From NCBI GenBank assembly GCA_014529385.2, contig CM043962.1:54085905-54149904 (forward strand): a DNA stretch of 64,000 nucleotides, read 5' to 3'. A program made the position numbers and the translations under genes. This document shows, one piece after another, positions 46,773-61,108 of this stretch. The notes beneath the pieces were generated by a model. The model was not told the DNA's origin, searched no databases, and worked only from the letters and a program-made list of their open reading frames with translations. Positions within the stretch are counted from its first letter, which is position 1. The number at the start of each line of letters is the position of its first letter. Source of the stretch: Adiantum capillus-veneris. Lineage: Eukaryota; Streptophyta; Polypodiopsida; Polypodiales; Pteridaceae.

Positions 46773-48440
46773 GTGTACCCGCAGCTCGAATACCATTAAT
46801 TGCAAGGAATAGAAGAGAGGGTCTTTCGACACCAAAACAACACCGGCTCCTATCAAGCTTCTAATACCTCAATAGTGGTTAAGCCGTAGGCAAGCCCCGT
46901 AGGACTCCACTATTAAAGCCATAGCTCTCGACGATGATGCCCCGTTAACTGCACGAAGGCAGGCGCACTGCAAGGATGAAAAATCCCTATTCTACTTACT
47001 CACAGGCAATTAATAATACCAACCATTTATAGCTAGCTTGAGGACCTCCCTTCTTGAGAAAGAAAAGAGAAACCTTGTGCTCTGATACCAATGTAACATT
47101 TTATGGCCTAAAACCTTGTGTGTAGCGGAAATTAGCATGAACATAGTGGGCATTTCATTAGAATAGATTCCTAATCAGAATTACAAGAGTGCTTGGGTGG
47201 AGAGAGCAACAAAAAGCATAACATTAATTGTCCCTGGTCTCAGACCCAAGACCTCACACACCTTCGAAGATGGTGAGAGCTAGCAAGGTATGAGAGTAGA
47301 TTGAGAGGAAGAAGGAGTATCTTACAAGAAAGATGTACATCTCCTCACATAATCACTCATATTAGCATAGCTTAGCTTAGTAATAAACTTGATAGAGGAG
47401 ATGAGCATGCATTGAAGCTTGGCTCTTGGTTGGATTTGCATCCACATGCCAACAGTGTGTCGATGTAGGCTTCTATCTCACAAGCTTGGAGTAGGTGATG
47501 AGCTCTCCATTAAAGCTTGGGAAGAGATAGTCTTCTCTTTCTTCACACGTGAGATTGTGTGTGAGTGTGTGTGTGATAATGCCTTGCAAAAATCATCCCC
47601 CTCTCTCTCTTGGGCGAGCCCTCTTGCTATTTGCTCTTGTAGGCTCCCCATTGGACCTCCCCAAGGCTAGCCTATCACAATCAAGCAGCATAAGTGATAG
47701 CCTTCTGGCATGTGTCCCCCTTTCCCCTTTTGTGAGAGCTTTAGGTAATTTAATAATTCAATTAAACTCTCATTGGACCCCTTTGCCTCCTGGCCAATAG
47801 GAATCAGGCAACCCATCGGGCTGCTGAATGCTCATTGGACCCCTTGTGAGACTGTCCAATAGTCATCTAGAAGACTTAATTCTCCTTGGTTCTTTTATTA
47901 AGTGTTTTTAAATTAATTAAACTAGATTTACTCTAGCCTAATTCTCATTGGTCCACCTCCAAGTCCATCCAATAGGAATTGGGCACACCTTGTGGGCATC
48001 TGGGTTAGGGAGCTGACATGTGTCCCTAATTCCCTTTGTGTAAAGGGAGCCTGTGTGTGTGACTTTCTCTCTCATCCCCTACTCCCAAGGCTCGCCCCCT
48101 CCTATGTAGGGATTTGAAAAGACTTTTTGGTCACACACAAAGCATCCCATTTCCCCTAGGGTTGACCTTTGGACACAACCTTTGAATTTTGGAACCTTAG
48201 AATTTTGGAAGTCTTAATGGGCTGAACCTTAGGGTCTTTTTAGCCCATTGTTGCACATGGATCTTTTGCAGATGGCCCCCTCTTTGGATCCCTATTTTCC
48301 CTCATTTGGATCCCTATTGTGGCCGGTCTGCTAGCTTAACCAATATTCTAGCTTTTCCTCCCCTGGCACTTCCCCATATTAAATGATCAGTTTAACATGA
48401 GAAAATCATTTAGGAGAATTAGATATTGATTATTATGATA
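46773..48440 (-). repeat. Element C 5' LTR (47092-48440, short type) with 0.3 kb of leader
   Basis: The LTR shares the short form with 32231-33645 and is followed on the right by CCATC. It ends TTATGATA where others have TTATGACA. The leader at 46773-47091 matches 43862-44178, including the primer site. Confidence 0.85.
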
Positions 48441-48445
48441 CCATC

Positions 48446-48696
48446 AATGCTATGTGATCTCAATGGTGTTAGATCTAGGAGATGCTAAGGATATTCACAA
48501 GCAGATTCAATATGGATGGATACTGATCAGTATGCATAGTAATTGCGTGCTATTTGAACCAAGGGTAGCATATTTGCACGAGAAATTCTTGATGTTGATT
48601 GATATAGGCAATGTATGCTCATGTGAATATTATGTTTCTCTAGTGTGTGGGCTACTAAAGTGCAAGTTGCAGATACGGAGGATACTAGATGCCTGA
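48446..48696 (+). pseudogene. Element A ORF, C-terminal part
   Basis: Continues the frame that stops at 32230. With unit C and one copy of CCATC removed, codon 472 becomes CAA and the frame runs on through GDAKDIHKQIQYGWI and CSCEYYVSLVCGLL to TGA at 48694-48696. This gives a last open stretch of about 554 codons. No motif recognised; several Cys in the last 40 residues. Confidence 0.7.
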
Positions 48697-49152
48697 TGTA
48701 GCAGGCTGCATGATGCAAGGTTTTGTTTTCTAGATTATGTTAAGTCAGAAGAGTTTTTGGTTATGCGTTCAATAAGATTACATGATTGGCTTCCACCTGA
48801 CTTCTTTGGACAATTGCTAAAGTATCTTTACATCTTTTGAGTTGGTTCTGCTACCAGAACTTGAAGTAAAGGACTTGACGGCCATTCCGTGTGCAGATAG
48901 AGTAAGGCATACTTGAGCTTGACAAGGTTCCTTAAGAGAGAGCTTAATGGTCCATCCGTGTGCATCATTAACTGGAGCATTTAATTCTGACGGGGTTCAC
49001 TAAACAAGGTATCCATGATTGAATGCTTTGAAGATACGACAGATATAGTTCAGATATTTTTGATGGACAGCTACCTAATGATCAAGCTAGAAAATTGATG
49101 ATAGGATGTAGATTGAAGTGCAGTTGGCACAGACCGTAGGCTGTGCAGGTTT
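48697..49152 (+). other. Element A 3' tail, degenerate coding block
   Basis: Around 48820-48960 it matches (on the plus strand) the REELTAILC-type block of R0 and R1, with stops in A. The last 40 bp, GGCACAGACCGTAGGCTGTG, is shared with R1. Confidence 0.5.
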
Positions 49153-49164
49153 AGAGGGGGTGGA
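49153..49164 (+). other. Element A polypurine tract
   Basis: AGAGGGGGTGGA immediately before the 3' LTR start TGTCGTGCAG; the same 12 nt precedes the R1 LTR. Confidence 0.8.
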
Positions 49165-51437
<2,273 letters not shown>

Positions 51438-51753
51438 GCATAAAAATAGGGAACCATTGCCACACATTCTGCTACAAAAAAACAATTGCATTTCCTTGAA
51501 ACCTCGATTTGCACTTCAATATCCTCTAGGATCCCAAGGCTTATACATCAATCGACTTAAAGTAGGTTCTCCGTGATAGCCTCCTGGATCAAATGGTAGC
51601 AACCACCCATATAACATATATATTCGGTATCCCCCTTAACTGCATACATTCATAGGTAATATGCTTTGCACTTAGGTCAAAAGACTGTATCAAAGATCTA
51701 AGCATCTCTATCAATGATGTAAATAGCAATAGTTCAGTATCACCCCCTCTAGT

Positions 51754-52041
51754 TCAAGAGGTCTGAGCATCTAAAAGTAGCACATCTGGTTCTTTGACAT
51801 TTATAACCCTGTTTTGATCTTGGATAATTGCTTGAATGCCATCTAAAATAGACATAAAACCCTCCAAAGCCTCATCGAGCATCTGCATCAACTCTTCTTC
51901 ATCTCTATTAGGTTTTCGATCAATTTTTTGACCTCTCAAAAAATAAGGGGCCTGAAATCCCTCGAGTGCATCATCCAAAAGATCCAAAAGCTCCTTGTCT
52001 TTCTTCTTTGCATAGAGTTGTTGCACTATGTTTTTCATCAC
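51754..52041 (-). pseudogene. R1 short acidic ORF (DEALEGF family)
   Basis: 95 residues with a repeated motif: LLDLLDDALEGFQ at about 20-32 and LMQMLDEALEGFM at about 51-63. IQDQNRV follows. Matches R0 at 5038-5259. The TGA at its end is followed in frame by more conserved sequence, so the original product was longer. Function unknown; it is in the gag position. Confidence 0.5.
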
Positions 52042-52068
52042 TGCAATCTCTCACCCCGTCTGTTTCAT

Positions 52069-52081
52069 GTCGGGTGCACCA
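52069..52081 (-). other. R1 primer binding site
   Basis: TGGTGCACCCGAC on the minus strand, 4 nt from the LTR end at 52086. It differs from the A and R0 site by two bases. Confidence 0.6.
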
Positions 52082-52711
52082 AAAATGTTGGAGTGTTTTT
52101 CATGTAGCCAAGAACACACAAGGTGCTTGGCTGTGAGAGCGTATATTGTAGAGATAGTGTAATCATAGCAAAGAGGTGATTATCTCACATGTAGAAGAGA
52201 GAGGCTAGTAGAAGCATAGCCATCAATACCCCAAAAGACAATTCCAACACTATTTATGCCCAAATCATTTACAAAACCCTAGGTTCAACACACTTTTTCA
52301 TGAAAGAGAGTTATGGATAAATGATCCAAAGATTTCTAATGACAACAAAGCCAAGTGAGAGAGAAATCTATATATCCTCTTATGAGAGCTCTAGAGAGTG
52401 TGATACCCCCAACAACCCTGGCTGCCCCTTATAGAATCTCCCCTTTGTAGACGGTAGCACCATCCTTTGGAAGCTTGCGGCCTTGCTTATAGCACCCGAA
52501 GGCCCTTATCCTTTGCAAACAGCAATCCTCCTTGTTCTAATTGTCTCACGACATCCTCAACACCCTCGGCAGCTTGTGGCCTTTGACGTCTTCATACTCA
52601 TGTGGCCTCCAACGGTCTTCCTCTTGGTGACACCCAACACCCCCAATATTTCTCTTTATAACGCCACCCTTTTTATTTGCTTAGCATGCAATTTCATGGT
52701 TGCATCCCCTC

Positions 52712-55700
52712 TGTCATAATAACTAATATATAATTCTCCTAAATGATTTTCTCATGTTAAACTGATCATTTAATATGGGAAGTGCCAGAGGAGAAAAGGC
52801 TAGAATATTGGTTAAGTTAGCAGACCAGCCACAATAGGGATCCAAAGGACGAAAAATAGGGATCCAAGAGGGGGGCCATTTGCAAAAGATCAATGTGCAA
52901 CAATGGGATTAAAATACCCTAAGGTTCAACCCATTAAGACTTCCAAAATGCTAAGGTTCCAACAATCAAACGTTGTGTCCAAAGGTCAAAAGCCTAGGAA
53001 AATTGGATGCTTTGTGTGTGCTCAAAAAGTCTTCATGCATCCCTACATAGGAGGGGGCAAGCCCTAGAAGTAGGAGATGAGAGAGAAACACACACACACT
53101 CACACAAGCTCCCTTTACACAAAGGGAATGAGGGACACATGTGAGCTCCGTAGGCCAAATGCCCACAAGGTGTACTCAAATCCTATTCGATGGCCTTGGA
53201 GGTGGACCAATGAGAATTAGGCTAGAGTAAATCTGGTTTAATTAATTTAAAACACTTAATAAAAAAACCAATAAGAATTAAACTCTCTAGAAGACTATTG
53301 GACAGTCTCGCAAGGGGTCCAATGAAAATTCAGCAACCTAATGGCTTGCCTGATTCCTATTGGCCAAGAGACAAAGGGGTCCGATGAGATATTAGCTGCA
53401 TTAATTAATTACCAAAAGGGGAAAGGGAGACACATGTCAGAAGGCTATCACTTATGCTGCTTAAATTTCATTGGCTAAGCATGGCATGGGCCAATAGGGT
53501 GTGAGCATGAGCAAATAGCAAGAGGGGTCGACCAAGAGAGAGAGGGGGCTGATTTTTTCAAAGGCATTATTGTGCACACACACACACACACACACTAGTC
53601 CATGTGTGGAGTAAGAAGACTCTCTCTCTCCTTCTCAAGCTTTAATGGAAAGCTTATCACCTACTCCAATCTTGTGAGAAGGGAAGCCTACACCAACAAC
53701 TCTTGGCTTTGTGATGCAAATCCAACCAAGAGCCAAGCTTCAATGCATGCTCATCTCCTCTACCATGCTAATTACTAATCTAAGCTATGCTAATATGAGT
53801 GATTATGTGAGGAGATGTACATCTTTCTCGTAAGACTACTCCTTCTTCCTCTCAATCTACTCTTATACCCCGCTAGCTCTCACCATCTCTGAAGGTGTGT
53901 GAGGTCTTGGGTCTGAGACCGTGAGGGAATTGATGTTGTGTGTAATAAGTGTTTTGCTTAGTGCTTTAATTTCCCATCTTCATTGCACTAGCTAGTATCT
54001 TCATTGCACTAGCTAGTATTGATGGGAGAAACCATATAATACAAAGCCGTTTGAAGGGGGGACCCGCTCCACGCAAACTCGATCGTAAAATGTTGTTAAT
54101 TGCTTAATGTCTCTCTTTTGAAGTATTGTTCATGCTATCTAACTAGGTGTTATACTTGTTGTTGCTCTCTCCACCCAAGCACTCTTGTTATTCTCATTAG
54201 GAATCTATTCTAATGAAATGCTCACTATGTTCATGCTATTTTCCGCTACACATAAGCTACTAGGCCATTAAATGTTACATTGGTATCAGAGCATAAGGTT
54301 TCTCTTTTCTTTCTCAAGAAGGGAGGTCCTCAAGCTAGCTATAAATTGTTGGTACTATTAATTGCATTCGAGTAAGTAGAATAGGGTTTTTCTAGCCTTG
54401 CAATGCGCCTGCCTTCGTGCAGATAACGGGGCGGTATTTAGGTCACATTATCTCTCAAAATGGCATCCAAATGGATCCATCAAAGTTAGAGGTAATAAAA
54501 GGGTGGCCTAAACCAAGGAATCTTCATGAACTAAGAAGCTTTATAGGTATGTGTGCATACTATAGACGCTTCATAGAAAAGTTCTCACGACCTAACAAAG
54601 AAAAACGTTAGGTGTACGCGGTCTGCCAAGGAGAACAATGCTTTCAAAAAGCTTAAAGAAAATCTTATCTCTCAACATGTGCTTACACTACCGGATCTCT
54701 CAAAGCCATTTGAGGTCCAATGTGACACTTGTGGTGATTTCCTTGGAGTTGTTTTTCTCCAAGAAGGGCATTCCATAGCCTATGAAAGTCGAAGGCTCGA
54801 CCTTATTGAGCAAGCTCTAGGCATATATGAAAAGGAACTCCTCGCAGTTCTACATGCCTTAGACTCATGGAAGCACTATTTATTGGGACTCTTTTATTGC
54901 GAATGGATCACCAAAGTCTTAAGTACTTCATGACGTAGACCAAGCTCTTCGACAAACAAATGAGGTGGGCAAATTTCCTTTCACAATTTCATTTTCATAT
55001 TGCTCACATTGTTGGCAAGCATAATCAAGTAGTCGATGCACTCTCAAGACGACCGAGAGTGAATGCGGTTTCCATTGCGACTCACAATGATCTATCTTCT
55101 ATGATAGATGAGTATGCTATTGATCCCGATTTTAGAGATGTGATTTCAGCCCTTGCACTAGGAAAGAAAGAGGAACCATTTACTTTACAAGATGGTTATC
55201 TTCTCTATGGCAATAGACTATGCGTTACTAACTCAGTCCATGAGAAAGTAATGTATGAATCTCATGCTCCTCCTTATGCAGGGCATAGAGGGATTCAGTC
55301 TACCCTAAAGGGGATTGAAACATATTTCTATTGGCCTACCATGAAAGCAAACATACAAGAGTATGTTTCTAATTGTGAGGTAAGAAGTTTGATAGAGGGA
55401 AGCAACCTGGATTTCTTCAACCTTTGCCAATCCCTAATTCACCATGGGAGAGCATATCCATGGATTTTATCTTTGGATTGCCTAAGTCTATCCATGGGAA
55501 TACAAGAATATGGACGATAGTAGACAGGTTCAGTAAACAAGCTCATTTTATACCTGTCAAAAAGACTATTAGAGCCCATCAAATGGCAACCCTCTTCATT
55601 TCACAAATTTTCAAGTACCATGGCCTGTCAATGTCCATAGTGTCGGATAGAGATCCTAGAATGACCCCTAGTTTTTGGAAGGGTCTCTTTGAGAATTTAG

Positions 55701-55916
55701 GGACAAGGCTAAACTTCTCTTCGACCTATCACCCGTAAACGGATGGTCAAAGTGAAATAGCTAACCTAAAAATTCTCGATCTACTAAAAGCCTATGTAAC
55801 GGAAGTAGATCAAAGATCCCAATGGGAGAAGTACTTACCCTTAGTGGAGTATGCTTACAACAACACTGTACATACTTCCACGGGAAAAGCACCTTTTGAG
55901 GTAGTTGAGGGACCCT
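52712..55916 (+). mobile_element. C': truncated chromovirus copy
   Basis: Starts with a full long-type LTR (52712-54279), the primer site TTGGTATCAGAGC (54280-54292) and about 140 bp of leader. It then jumps at about 54431 directly to the RT C-terminus. RNase H and integrase follow and the copy ends within the integrase, near 55916, without a 3' LTR. The jump removes roughly 2.2 kb compared with C. Confidence 0.85.
54431..55905 (+). pseudogene. C' pol fragment: RT C-terminus, RNase H, integrase
   Basis: Contains YLGHIISQNGIQ and FIGMCAYYRRF (RT end), LSRRPRVNAV (RNase H end), SMDFIFGLPK, SDRDPRMTPSFW and TDGQSEIAN (integrase core) and YAYNNTVHTS, the segment missing from C. There is a frame change near 54600, a stop near 54932, a deletion and shift around the zinc-finger Cys pair (55380) and TAA at 55737. 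Confidence 0.82.
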
Positions 55917-56383
55917 TTCCAGATGGTGGAAACTCCCAGTAATGCTCTGAGGCGGCCTCTCTTTCTCATGTGCTCAGGCTCGTCTTTTGTGTCCAGCCTT
56001 GCCAGCTCGTAGCAAATGCCCTCTTGTTGTAGCTTGCATCTCCCTCTCCTGGCGATATTAACCATGTTTGTAGCCTCTCTCCCTGCACTCCTCCTTTTTG
56101 TACTCAGCTAGATCCTCATGGTAGCTGCCTTCTTCCCTTGTAGCTCTTGGAGAGACTCCCTTCAACTCTATCTGATATGAGACACACAGACATGTAGTCT
56201 CTGTATCCCCACTCCTTTCAACACCGTCTCCTTGTCTTAATGCCCTATCGGCTTTACCCATGCCTCCTCTAGTACTTTATTACTTCTTGACATCTTGTTA
56301 AGCATGATCTGCAAATAATCCTGATTTGTAACATTTGGTCCTATTTCCTACCATGGAAGCACAGCAACATGACACCGCATCAA

Positions 56384-59300
56384 GGAGATGACCGACCCCA
56401 AGAGGCTATATGTTTTTACATACAAAGAGGGGAGAAATATCCAAGTGGTCATGATGGATAAGCATGGCCGTAAATACTCTCCTATAGAACATAAAGAGCT
56501 AGAGCGGTATACATACTTTGGTGAACCAATCCATCAATATATGTAACCCGCGAGCAAGTTAGACCCACGACAACTCAAACAAAACCGAAAACTGGATACG
56601 TGAGTTTAGTAAGAACAAAAGTGGAAGATCCATTCGGGCATCAACGATTCTTAAATGTAGAACCCATGGGATCAATGGGGTCTCGGGTTTCTTTGAACAC
56701 ATACAGAGGCAGTGAAGCACCTGATTTGACTTACGCAACTAGAACCTCTCCGACTCTTACACGAGATCGAATATAACGAGGGGATGAAAGAATGGCGGAG
56801 AGGACACCGATTGTAGTGCCAAGGGGAGAATACAAAACTAGAGAGACCATATCAGGAGGACCGAGGATGGTTAGGATGGTTGTCAAGACTAGACGCATGC
56901 AACCCTCTCAAATGGCCAAGTGCTTACCCAAACATTATGGTGGATTGAGGGATCCGTATGCACATGTTTCAATATTCAAACAAGTGTTGAGGGCTAAAAA
57001 GGTAACACATTTTCATACTCAATATGAAGGATTTGGATTGATCCTAGAGGGAACGACCTTGATCTCATTCCAACCATTAAACCCACAGGATGCTCCTAGC
57101 ATAGAAAAACTTCTATGAGAATTTGTAGAGGAATTCGCAAAGAGAGGCATTACACATAATACGGTCTCCCAAATCTATGCATTTAGACAAAAGGATAAAG
57201 AAAAGGTGAAGGAAGCCTTGCTTCAATCCAAGCAATACATAGAAAGATGTCCCGCTATAGAGCTACCTCAGGATGAGATATTGTCATTCCTTTTCATAGA
57301 AGGATTGCAAAATGATACTCTCAAAAAAGATATGCACTTGAAGACATGTGTTACCGTCAAGCAAGTCACTAAAGAGGTGTTGTACTTAGTACAAAATCGT
57401 AAAGCTTATGGAGAGCTGATTGAGGACACATAGCAAGGGACGAGTAGCACCTCTTCAATCATTAGTGAATCCCATGATGAACTAGGTCGGAAGAACCCAA
57501 CTGTGCCGGATGTTGATTAAATGATCGTGGAAGTGATCAGAAGGATGAACCAAGGAAACATGCCAAAACCCAAACACACGACAACCACCCACACAAAATG
57601 TGACACTTGTTGAGGAGGCCATATGACTCAGTGGTGAGACATACAATGAAGGCCAAGAGAAAATGTACAGCGTGTATTGAAGTGGTGTGCTATCGAACAA
57701 AAGTGGACAAACCATGAGACCCATGAATGTTTCTACAACAGAAACTATGTTAGGGAAAGACCATATGGACCACATGGAGGGAAATAGTTTCCACCACCTC
57801 CATCCAAGATACCAAGTAGGACAAAAAACACAGTCCAAGGGCAAGAAAAACCTTAACCTGTGTTGGGACATCAACCTCTTTTACCCCAAAAAAATAGAGC
57901 CATGGTGAGAATTTCACAACCCATAGAGTCACGTGTGGATTAGAGTATGATACATGTAGTTTCATACCGAGAAGATTCAGACAGCTCTTATGAGAGAGTT
58001 TTAGACAGTAGTGCATATGCTTTTGAAAGAAAAATTACATGGATAAGTTCTGAAGGGATGTCAAAATCATCATACATAACACAACCTACAAAAAACCATT
58101 ACTTGGTCGATGAAAATATGGTCATGTTCATGGAAAATTAGAACTACATACCTAGTAGATACCCTCCTAGAATTGGACAACCAATGGGGGCTCCACAAGC
58201 CTCCCCACCACCAGTAGGACTATGCTATGAATGTGGTGGTGATCATTGGGCAAGAAGTTGTCCACACAAATGAGAGCGTATCAAAATAGTTGGGTATTGT
58301 GAGGGATGTACAAATGACCATCTAATTCCACATTGTTCAAAAAACCTTGATAACACAGGAAAGGCTACCGTAAACAAAATTGCACTTGTATCAAGCTCAA
58401 ACGGATCAAAAATAGAACCAAAAACTCCAATGAATTATATAATGAGAGCACAATCCCAGGAAGCAGCAAGGAATATACCTATGGGGGACAAGAACATCCC
58501 ATCCAGCCAAACCAAGATAGAGAATTTGTCGATTAGAACCCCCAAACAATACTGGAAAACAAAAAGGGACAAGATGAAAGCCAAAAGGATAAAAGAAAAA
58601 TAATCCTTAGAAACCAAATTGCAGCAAACCGAAGAACAGTTGAGAGAGGAAAGGGACCATAAAGAAAAAATTGTCGTAGCGAAACCATCCGTAATACTTT
58701 CTAGAGATTTGGTCTTGGTGGACAAAGTCTTTGAGCCATTAGATGCAATTTTGAAGGCTTATGAAGCTACACTAAAGCCCAACCAAACCCAAGAGCATAG
58801 ATGGTTAACATATCCTTATCCAAGGTATGAGAAAGAGAGGTTGCAAATGTGCAAGGAGCTCATCCAAGCAGCCCAAGCTCTTATGGAACCACCTGTCCCG
58901 ATTGCTCCAAGAACTGGTGTTGATTTTCACAAGAATCCAGGAGATGGAGAATCTAGGTATCAAAAACAGAGACCAAAAAGAACTGATAGTTGAAACCAAG
59001 AGAAGAAGGGAACACTACCTTACCTGTGGAATACAAAGGAGTAAAAATGGTTGCTATATTAGATAGTGGGGCCGAGATTTCCATAGAAACTAAGACAATG
59101 TGGGAAAAATGGGGAAAGCCTACTCTAAGGAAAACCCGAGTAAAACTGTGATTAGCAGATGGATACCTGCAAAGACCGATTGGAATTTTGGAGAAATTCA
59201 TAGTATCCTCTTGTGGAAGTGCATATGAACACACCTTTGCTATAATAAATTTTTATGAGAGCAGCAATTTTGATATCATACTGGGTAGATCATTCATGCG

Positions 59301-59445
59301 TCAGCTCAAAATGGTACAAGACTGGGGCTATGACTATATCTACTTAAGACACAAGGATGTCACTACAAAGACCAGTGTCAAAGATCATAGTTATAGAGAT
59401 GTTGAGCAAACCCCTGGGGAAGAGTTAAACTCCACAATTGAGTAG
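56384..59445 (+). pseudogene. F: gag-protease retroelement pseudogene
   Basis: Several frames joined by stops and shifts read as gag then protease. A short open start at 56390-56541 (MTDPKRLYVFTYKEG) is followed by capsid-like sequence at 56792-57433 (LRDPYAHVSIFKQVL, then LPQDEILSFLFIEGL). A CCHC knuckle CYECGGDHWARSCP lies at about 58210-58255. At 59040-59445 a retropepsin has ILDSGAEISI and, after one TGA, FDIILGRSFMRQL. No RT, RNase H, integrase or LTR is visible, so it is either a fragment or a gag-protease-only type. Lineage unknown. Confidence 0.6.
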
Positions 59446-60899
59446 AAAGGGGAGATACATTCTTGGATGCAAAGCAAAGCGCATAGTTGGATGTGTGGAG
59501 TTTAGGAGTGTGGAACTTTGAAAAAAGAAGATTGTATTCACGAGACGACAGACCTAGTACAAGATGAGGCGTATGTACTAGAACCCTTTTTGAAAGATAT
59601 GTTCGAACCATTTGGATGGCAGCAGATATTGGCCAGCCTTGATGTGTATGTGAATGAGGTAACACTAACTAAATTTTGTGATGAGTAACGATATGATATA
59701 ATTCCATTCCAAATGATGAGCATCATCTTAAACGTAAAATTGGGATTAGAAGGATCTGACATGAGAGGGAGTTACAGATTGCAGACGCATAGTGGATGAG
59801 ATCTTCATAAGAGACCTTAGTGAAACTGATGAGAAAGCATTCCAAGACTCCACGGACAGATCTTTAAAGAATGATGGTTCAACCAAAGTTGTTCGACCAT
59901 AGAAGATGGCACAAGTAGGTATCTGCAAGCTAGCAAATGCATGGCAAAGGACTAGAGCAACTGCAAGGATCCTGGGCAAGCAGGTACCAGCAGGTGCGTA
60001 TGGCTGATGCGGTTTATACGCCAAGAAGGATTGTAGAAAGGGCTAATTTGGGTAGCAGATGAAGGAGACTCAAGGTGCAATCTTTTTTCCTAGAAATATA
60101 TAGCTTGAAGTGCTAAAGAATCTAGTTCAAAGGACTCATCAAACGGAGCCTCGGTGTGCAAGATATCAAAGTGTGAAGCTAGAAGGTTTTGTAGATCCCC
60201 GAAAGATAGGACAGCTGGGGAAAGATGGCCAGAGTGGATGTCAATGGGTAGATGCCTGTGCTCAAATTATGGAGCATGCTTGTCTTTTTGGATTTTGGAT
60301 CAGAGCTCTAGATTACATGTTATGTCCGGTTGAACATTTATTGGGGGTCGATTTGACCACATTGGAAATTGTGTCATATGGCACTTTTTGGATCTTGACA
60401 AAATTTAAGAAGATAGTGGTTGGTACATAAAGCTAGCCAGAACTGATCACTTGGCAAACGGATGCACGATGGCCGAGATATGGCAAGTCAAAATTGGCGA
60501 CAGATGCTAGAAAGGAGTCCGTAGGTGTTTATTTTTCCTTTTTGAAGCTTACTGTTCAAGATCGTAGTGGAGCTGAAATGCAGGATGGATGGGTAAAGTT
60601 GAAGCCCGGATTAAAAGGTTTTAGTGGGTCTCAACGGGGTGATGATTAGGACAATAAGCAAGGAGTGGACAGGATATGAGGGTTTGGGGAAAAAATGTGT
60701 TGGAAGGATTTTCGGTTGGATTTTTGCGGAGGCCAAGAGAGTGGAGCACTATGGGCACACCACATCAGCAGATAATAAACTTGTATGTGGGGTTGTCGGG
60801 CCAATGGGCACGGGATAAAGCCCAAAAGAGGATCCAATCAAAGGCATACAAAGGAGAGAGAGCTCCCCATCTCGTGGGGCTATGTTGGTCTCCTGCGGG
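59446..60899. other. degenerate sequence downstream of F, no recognised gene
   Basis: Short open stretches on the plus strand (for example 59540-59680 with WQQILASLDVYVNEVTL, and 60110-60430) suggest decayed coding sequence continuing F's polyprotein. None matches a domain I know. No LTR boundary identified. Confidence 0.35.
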
Positions 60900-61080
60900 C
60901 ACTGCGTTGGTGGTGTGTGATAGTGAAGGGGCGGCAGCCCGCTAGTTTTGGCAGTGCGCTAGCCGGTGGCAGTTGTAGTGGTGAACTTGAGAGATGATGT
61001 GGGATGTGCCTGGAAGGGGCCGTTTCCTGCACGCCAGCTGGGCCCCCTCTTTTGAAGTGAAGTCAAAGCCCCCCAGCCCA

Positions 61081-61108
61081 CTAGCACTAGCAATGTCGCT
61101 AGTGCTAG
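61081..61108. repeat. hairpin CTAGCACTAGC-AATGTC-GCTAGTGCTAG
   Basis: A perfect 11-bp stem with a 6-nt loop; the extended relative of the palindromes at 3001 and 3308. Confidence 0.8.

Larger units (their letters stand above)
32231..48440 (-). mobile_element. Element C: chromovirus (Ty3/Gypsy) unit with three LTR copies
   Basis: The outer limits are fixed by CCATC on both sides (32226-32230 and 48441-48445) and by A's reading frame, which closes across the insertion. Minus-strand order: LTR 48440-47092, leader 47091-46773, an unexplained 1 kb segment, a second LTR 45769-44179, leader, gag, protease, RT (split by D), RNase H, integrase, chromodomain, polypurine tract, 3' LTR 33645-32231. The primer site TTGGTATCAGAGC matches initiator tRNA-Met. 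Confidence 0.85.
51442..52085 (-). mobile_element. R1 internal region, 5' part
   Basis: From the primer site (52081-52069) leftward: short ORF, stop, conserved TRGGD and FTSLIEML block, then sequence matching R0 at 4720-5330. Cut at 51441 by element A and continued at 10418. Confidence 0.7.
52086..56374 (-). mobile_element. R1 5' LTR, split by C'
   Basis: 52086-52711 and 55917-56374 together form an LTR of about 1.1 kb, starting TGTTGGAG and ending CAACATGACA in plus orientation. The first part matches 6891-7200 and the last part matches 9945-10022. Confidence 0.55.

Noticed and set aside
56384-59445. Endogenous pararetrovirus interpretation of F
   Set aside because: A knuckle followed by a protease would fit, but no movement protein, reverse transcriptase or RNase H motif is found, so a retrotransposon gag-protease is the simpler reading.
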